From assembly GCA_947584775.1 (NCBI GenBank), contig CANPWT010000006.1, forward strand, positions 1 through 24,741: a stretch of DNA of 24,741 nucleotides. Direction: 5' to 3'. The DNA comes from an uncultured Clostridia bacterium. GTDB lineage: Bacteria; Bacillota; Clostridia; Christensenellales; UBA1242. The notes under the pieces were generated by a model. That model worked only from the letters and a program-made list of their open reading frames with translations, had not been told where the DNA came from and searched no databases. The translations under genes were made by a program, and so were the position numbers. Shown one piece after another: positions 22,215 to 24,741 of the stretch. The stretch's first letter is position 1. Each line of letters opens with the position of its first letter.

Positions 22215-22554
22215 ATTTTACTTCTTTAACTTTTGCAGCCTTACCAGAAAGGTTACGAATGTAATAGATTTTGGCACGACGAACTTTACCCTTCCTTGTA
22301 ACGATAATTTTTTCGATACGAGGGCTGTTTAATGGGAATGTCCTTTCCACACCGATGCCGAAAGACACGCGCCTAACGGTAAAGGTTTCACGGATGCCAG
22401 CACCTTTCTTTGCAATTACAACGCCTTCATAGGCTTGAACACGTTCCTTGTCGCCTTCTTTGACTTTAACCGAAACTTTAACGGTGTCTCCAATATTGAA
22501 AGGGGCGATATCATTGCGTAATTGCTCTTTTTCGATTTGGTCGATAATAGTCAT
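22213..22554 (-). CDS. rplS: 50S ribosomal protein L19
   Basis: 113 residues from the ATG 22552-22554, chosen because GGAGG lies four bases before it; the nine extra codons upstream lie in the leader. The sequence follows L19 closely: FNIGDTVKVSVKVKEGDKER, QAYEGVVIAKKGAGIRETFTVRR, GVERTFPLNSPRIEKI, GKVRRAKIYYIRNLSGKAAKVKE. L19 sits at the subunit interface. The usual order is trmD-rplS-rbgA-rnhB; here rplS has moved behind yraN and is a single-gene unit with its own promoter, leader and two terminators. Confidence 0.96.
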   Translation of the reverse strand: MTIIDQIEKEQLRNDIAPFNIGDTVKVSVKVKEGDKERVQAYEGVVIAKKGAGIRETFTVRRVSFGIGVERTFPLNSPRIEKIIVTRKGKVRRAKIYYIRNLSGKAAKVKEVK

Positions 22555-22605
22555 AATACCTCCTATTTGGCGTTCTTGCAATTGGACTGCAGCGGACCGT
22601 CAACA
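22555..22605 (-). promoter_or_regulatory. Short 5' leader of rplS
   Basis: About 50 bases between the predicted transcript start and the ATG, GC-richer than the surrounding intergenic DNA (contains GACGGTCCGCTGCAG on the minus strand). L19 leaders are known in Firmicutes at this position, but I see only short possible helices and cannot confirm a match. Confidence 0.4.
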
Positions 22606-22611
22606 TGGTTT

Positions 22612-22640
22612 ATATTAGCATAATAATTATATAAAATCAA
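22612..22640 (-). promoter_or_regulatory. Promoter of rplS
   Basis: Minus strand TTGATT (22635-22640), 17-base spacer, TAATAT (22612-22617), with an extended -10 TG one base before it. Confidence 0.75.
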
Positions 22641-22680
22641 GTAGTTTTACAAATTTTTTTTAATTTTTTTATAATTTAGC

Positions 22681-23022
22681 CTAAAAAGCGTTTTCAATAT
22701 GATAAATTTCGTCATCGCCGAGGACGGAAATGGCGTCAAAACGCACCGGGCAATCTAATTTGCCAATAGTTTTAAGGTACATTTGGGCAACTTGGCGAAT
22801 TTTAAATTGTTTGTTTTCGTCAATTGCTTCAAGCGGGTCGCCAAACGCACGCGATGATCTTGCTTTAACCTCTACAAAAACAATAAGTTTTTTATATTTT
22901 GCAATTATGTCAATTTCGCCAATGGAATTTTTATAGTTATTTTTTATTATTTTGTAGCCGTGTTTTTTTAAATAATTGGTGGCCAAATATTCGCTCGTTC
23001 TGCCATAAACAATATGATCCAT
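22681..23022 (-). CDS. UPF0102 family endonuclease-like protein YraN
   Basis: 113 residues with the UPF0102 core: GRTSEYLATNYLKKHGYKII at the N-terminus, then the nuclease-fold signature GEIDIIAKYKKLIVFVEVKAR with the E-D-ExK residues of restriction-endonuclease-like proteins, and DENKQFKIRQVAQMYL. The cellular role is not settled. It starts two bases after the rnhB stop, the usual rnhB-yraN pairing. No clear terminator follows; an AT-rich stretch leads into the rplS promoter. Confidence 0.88.
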   Translation of the reverse strand: MDHIVYGRTSEYLATNYLKKHGYKIIKNNYKNSIGEIDIIAKYKKLIVFVEVKARSSRAFGDPLEAIDENKQFKIRQVAQMYLKTIGKLDCPVRFDAISVLGDDEIYHIENAF

Positions 23023-23024
23023 AT

Positions 23025-23654
23025 TTACCCCTTTGCCTGCTTGTGCGCAACATTTAAATTTTTTAAAAATGATAGCCTATGTATTGGCGTTACGCCGTAT
23101 TTTTGTATTGCCTGGTAATGCTTTTTTGTGCCATAGCCAACATTGTGTTCAAAATCATAATTTGGGTAGGTGGACGAATAATCTGCCATCAATTTATCTC
23201 TATACACCTTGGCAACAATGGATGCACAAGCAATCGCGTAACTTTGCTCGTCCCCTTTAATTATGCTTTTTTCGTTTTTATTTAGCCCTAATTTAACCGC
23301 ATCAATAAGCAATAAATCGGGCTTTACAACAAGGTTGTTATACGCCTCCGCCATGCATTGTTTGGTTGCTTGCAAAATGTTAACTTGGTCTATTACCGTA
23401 TTATCTTTTAGCGCAATGGAAACCGAAATTGCCTTAGATAAAATTTGCTTTGACAATTGTTCGCGCTTAATTTTTGTAACTTGCTTGCTATCAAACACGC
23501 CGTCTATCATTTCATCATACGGCATAATCACGCACGCGCTTACAACCGGGCCAGCAAGCGGACCTCTGCCCACCTCGTCCATGCCGGCAATTAGTTTAAC
23601 ATTGTCAGATAAATTTGCTTTATCAAAATTAAAAATTTGCAATGTGTTTTTCAT
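23025..23654 (-). CDS. rnhB: Ribonuclease HII
   Basis: 209 residues with the type 2 RNase H motifs: AGMDEVGRGPLAGPVVSA (D26, E27), FDSKQVTKIKRE, LLIDAVKL, and SIIKGDEQSYAIACASIVAKVYRD, ending near YPNYDFEHNVGYGTKKHYQAI. It removes ribonucleotides from RNA-DNA hybrids. The ATG lies one base after the rbgA stop in a GTGTAGTATG junction. The rbgA-rnhB-yraN order is the common Firmicutes one. Confidence 0.95.
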   Translation of the reverse strand: MKNTLQIFNFDKANLSDNVKLIAGMDEVGRGPLAGPVVSACVIMPYDEMIDGVFDSKQVTKIKREQLSKQILSKAISVSIALKDNTVIDQVNILQATKQCMAEAYNNLVVKPDLLLIDAVKLGLNKNEKSIIKGDEQSYAIACASIVAKVYRDKLMADYSSTYPNYDFEHNVGYGTKKHYQAIQKYGVTPIHRLSFLKNLNVAHKQAKG

Positions 23655-23655
23655 A

Positions 23656-24498
23656 CTACACCAACTTATCTAAACAAATTTTGCCCAATTTGCCCGACCT
23701 AAAATCGGAAAGTAAAATTTTGCTGGCGCGCTCCAAATCCAACTCGCCGCCTTTTATTTTGCATCCGCGCTTTATGGCAATCTGATTAAGCGTTTCAAAA
23801 TCTGGTGTATTTGTATTGCTATCTACACCATATTTTGTGTTTAAAATATTTATATCTATTTCTTTTAATTTAGCAATTAAATGCAATGCAACATCTATTG
23901 GGTTAACCACTTCATCTTTAACCGAGCCAACAATTGCAAGGTTGTATGCCTTTTGTTCGTCCTCAAAATTTGGAAGCAGCACGCCTGGGGTATCCATAAA
24001 TTCTATATTATCGCTAACTTTAACCCATTGTTTAGATTTTGTAACCCCTGCCCGATTGCCGGTTACAGCCAACGATTTTTTGCATAAATTGTTAACGATT
24101 GTGGACTTGCCCGAATTTGGCACACCTATAACCATAACGCGGGTGATAAAATTAACTTGGTTTTGCTTGTTTTGTTCAAAACGCGAACTAAAAATTTTAT
24201 TAATCGCTTTTATAATTAATTTTGCGTTTCCGCTTTGGGTAGCGTTTAGAGTTAGGCAAATTGAATTTTTGGTGGTAAAATATTGTTTAAATTTTTCCGC
24301 ATCTGAAACATTAACTAAATCTATTTTATTTAATACATAAATTATGGGTTTATCTTTAACAACTTTTAAAAATTCAGGGTTAACGCAACTTATTGGGCAA
24401 CGGGCATCTAAAACATAAACAAAACACGAGCAAAGTTTGCTGTCTGCCTGCATTTGCTTTAATGTTTTATTCATATGCCCTGGAAACCAATTTATCAT
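23656..24498 (-). CDS. rbgA: Ribosome biogenesis GTPase RbgA (YlqF)
   Basis: 280 residues from the ATG 24496-24498, which gives the typical start MINWFPGHMNKTLKQM and follows an AGAGG. The GTPase motifs are in circularly permuted order: G4 NKID at 57-60, then G1 GVPNSGKST at 125-133, the switch region RAGVTKSKQWV, and G3 DTPGVLLP. A C-terminal helical domain follows. RbgA finishes 50S assembly. The promoter at 24514-24542 lies inside the longer open frame, which rules out the upstream ATG. It is the first gene of rbgA-rnhB-yraN. Confidence 0.95.
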   Translation of the reverse strand: MINWFPGHMNKTLKQMQADSKLCSCFVYVLDARCPISCVNPEFLKVVKDKPIIYVLNKIDLVNVSDAEKFKQYFTTKNSICLTLNATQSGNAKLIIKAINKIFSSRFEQNKQNQVNFITRVMVIGVPNSGKSTIVNNLCKKSLAVTGNRAGVTKSKQWVKVSDNIEFMDTPGVLLPNFEDEQKAYNLAIVGSVKDEVVNPIDVALHLIAKLKEIDINILNTKYGVDSNTNTPDFETLNQIAIKRGCKIKGGELDLERASKILLSDFRSGKLGKICLDKLV

Positions 24499-24513
24499 AT
24501 ACCCTCTAAATTT

Positions 24514-24542
24514 TTTATAGCACTTTTTTATTAATTTGTCAA
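24514..24542 (-). promoter_or_regulatory. Promoter of rbgA-rnhB-yraN
   Basis: Minus strand TTGACA (24537-24542), 17-base spacer, TATAAA (24514-24519) with an extended -10 TG. It begins 15 bases after the trmD stop codon. Confidence 0.85.
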
Positions 24543-24556
24543 TTAGCAAAATTTGT

Positions 24557-24741
24557 TTATTTTTGTTTATCAATTAGGTCTGGGCGGTTGCGTTTGGTGA
24601 TTTCTAACGATTGCGCTTGCCTATATTCTTTAATTTTTTTATGGTTGCCGTTAATTAAAACTTCGGGCACGCTCATCCCCCTAAATGTGGCTGGGCGGGT
24701 GTATTGGTCGTATTCAAGCAAATTGTTTGAAAAACTTTCCT
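24557..24741 (-). CDS. trmD: tRNA (guanine-N1)-methyltransferase TrmD (partial, C-terminal end only)
   Basis: The last 60 codons, translated by hand, read ESFSNNLLEYDQYTRPATF, then RGMSVPEVLINGNHKKI and a tail ending RPDLIDKQK before TAA at 24557-24559. LLEYDQYTRP, VPEVLINGNH and the final RRPDL-type end are diagnostic for TrmD, which methylates G37 of tRNAs next to the anticodon. The rest lies beyond the right edge. No terminator is seen between its stop and the rbgA promoter. Confidence 0.92.
   Translation of the reverse strand, partial: ESFSNNLLEYDQYTRPATFRGMSVPEVLINGNHKKIKEYRQAQSLEITKRNRPDLIDKQK

Overview
The window reads as a dense, low-GC chromosomal segment from a Firmicutes-type (Clostridia/Bacilli-like) bacterium, probably an uncultured, possibly gut-associated lineage. 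The main reason is gene order: it carries three classic Firmicutes housekeeping neighbourhoods, trmD-rbgA-rnhB-yraN-comM-dprA-topA-trmFO-hslV-hslU, iscS-iscU-ruvX-yrzB and rpsB-tsf-frr-uppS-cdsA-rseP-(polC-like)-rimP-nusA. Every gene I can support lies on the minus strand, so transcription runs from high to low coordinates. TGG encodes Trp and at least one gene stops at TGA (ruvX), so the standard bacterial code applies. The lineage assignment is inference from synteny and protein style.

Layout in transcription order. 24741-22681: tail of trmD, then rbgA, rnhB and yraN (ribosome assembly, RNase HII). 22640-22165: rplS with its own promoter, short leader and tandem terminators. 22119-13223: one long, tightly packed operon of comM, dprA, topA, trmFO, hslV, hslU, tcdA and trxA. 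13158-11286: iscS, a divergent iscU and a small glycine-zipper membrane protein. 11241-8507: ruvX, a DUF1292 gene, an unknown 98-residue protein and a 547- to 548-residue leucine-rich repeat protein, translationally coupled at most joints. 8436-6506: rpsB-tsf with a folded leader, followed by a tandem repeat array made from the tsf tail. 6484-3001: frr-uppS-cdsA-rseP. 3017-1465: a stand-alone PolC-like exonuclease. 1458-1: rimP-nusA with a hairpin leader; nusA runs off the left edge.

Seven good sigma-70/A-type promoters were found, all with an exact 17-base spacer, plus two weaker ones. Several genes usually found in these neighbourhoods are absent: pyrH, dxr, proS, the polymerase part of polC, xerC/codV, codY, mnmA, alaS and ireB.

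The points most worth a second look are: the PolC-like protein that keeps the N-terminal, OB and exonuclease parts but has no PHP or polymerase, transcribed from a perfect promoter that overlaps the rseP terminator and probably makes a leaderless mRNA; the tsf-tail repeat array, whose outermost copy differs from the tsf tail almost only at synonymous positions; the IscU-like protein lacking two of three cluster ligands; the operon-embedded unknown plus leucine-rich repeat pair; and the folded leaders of rimP and rpsB.
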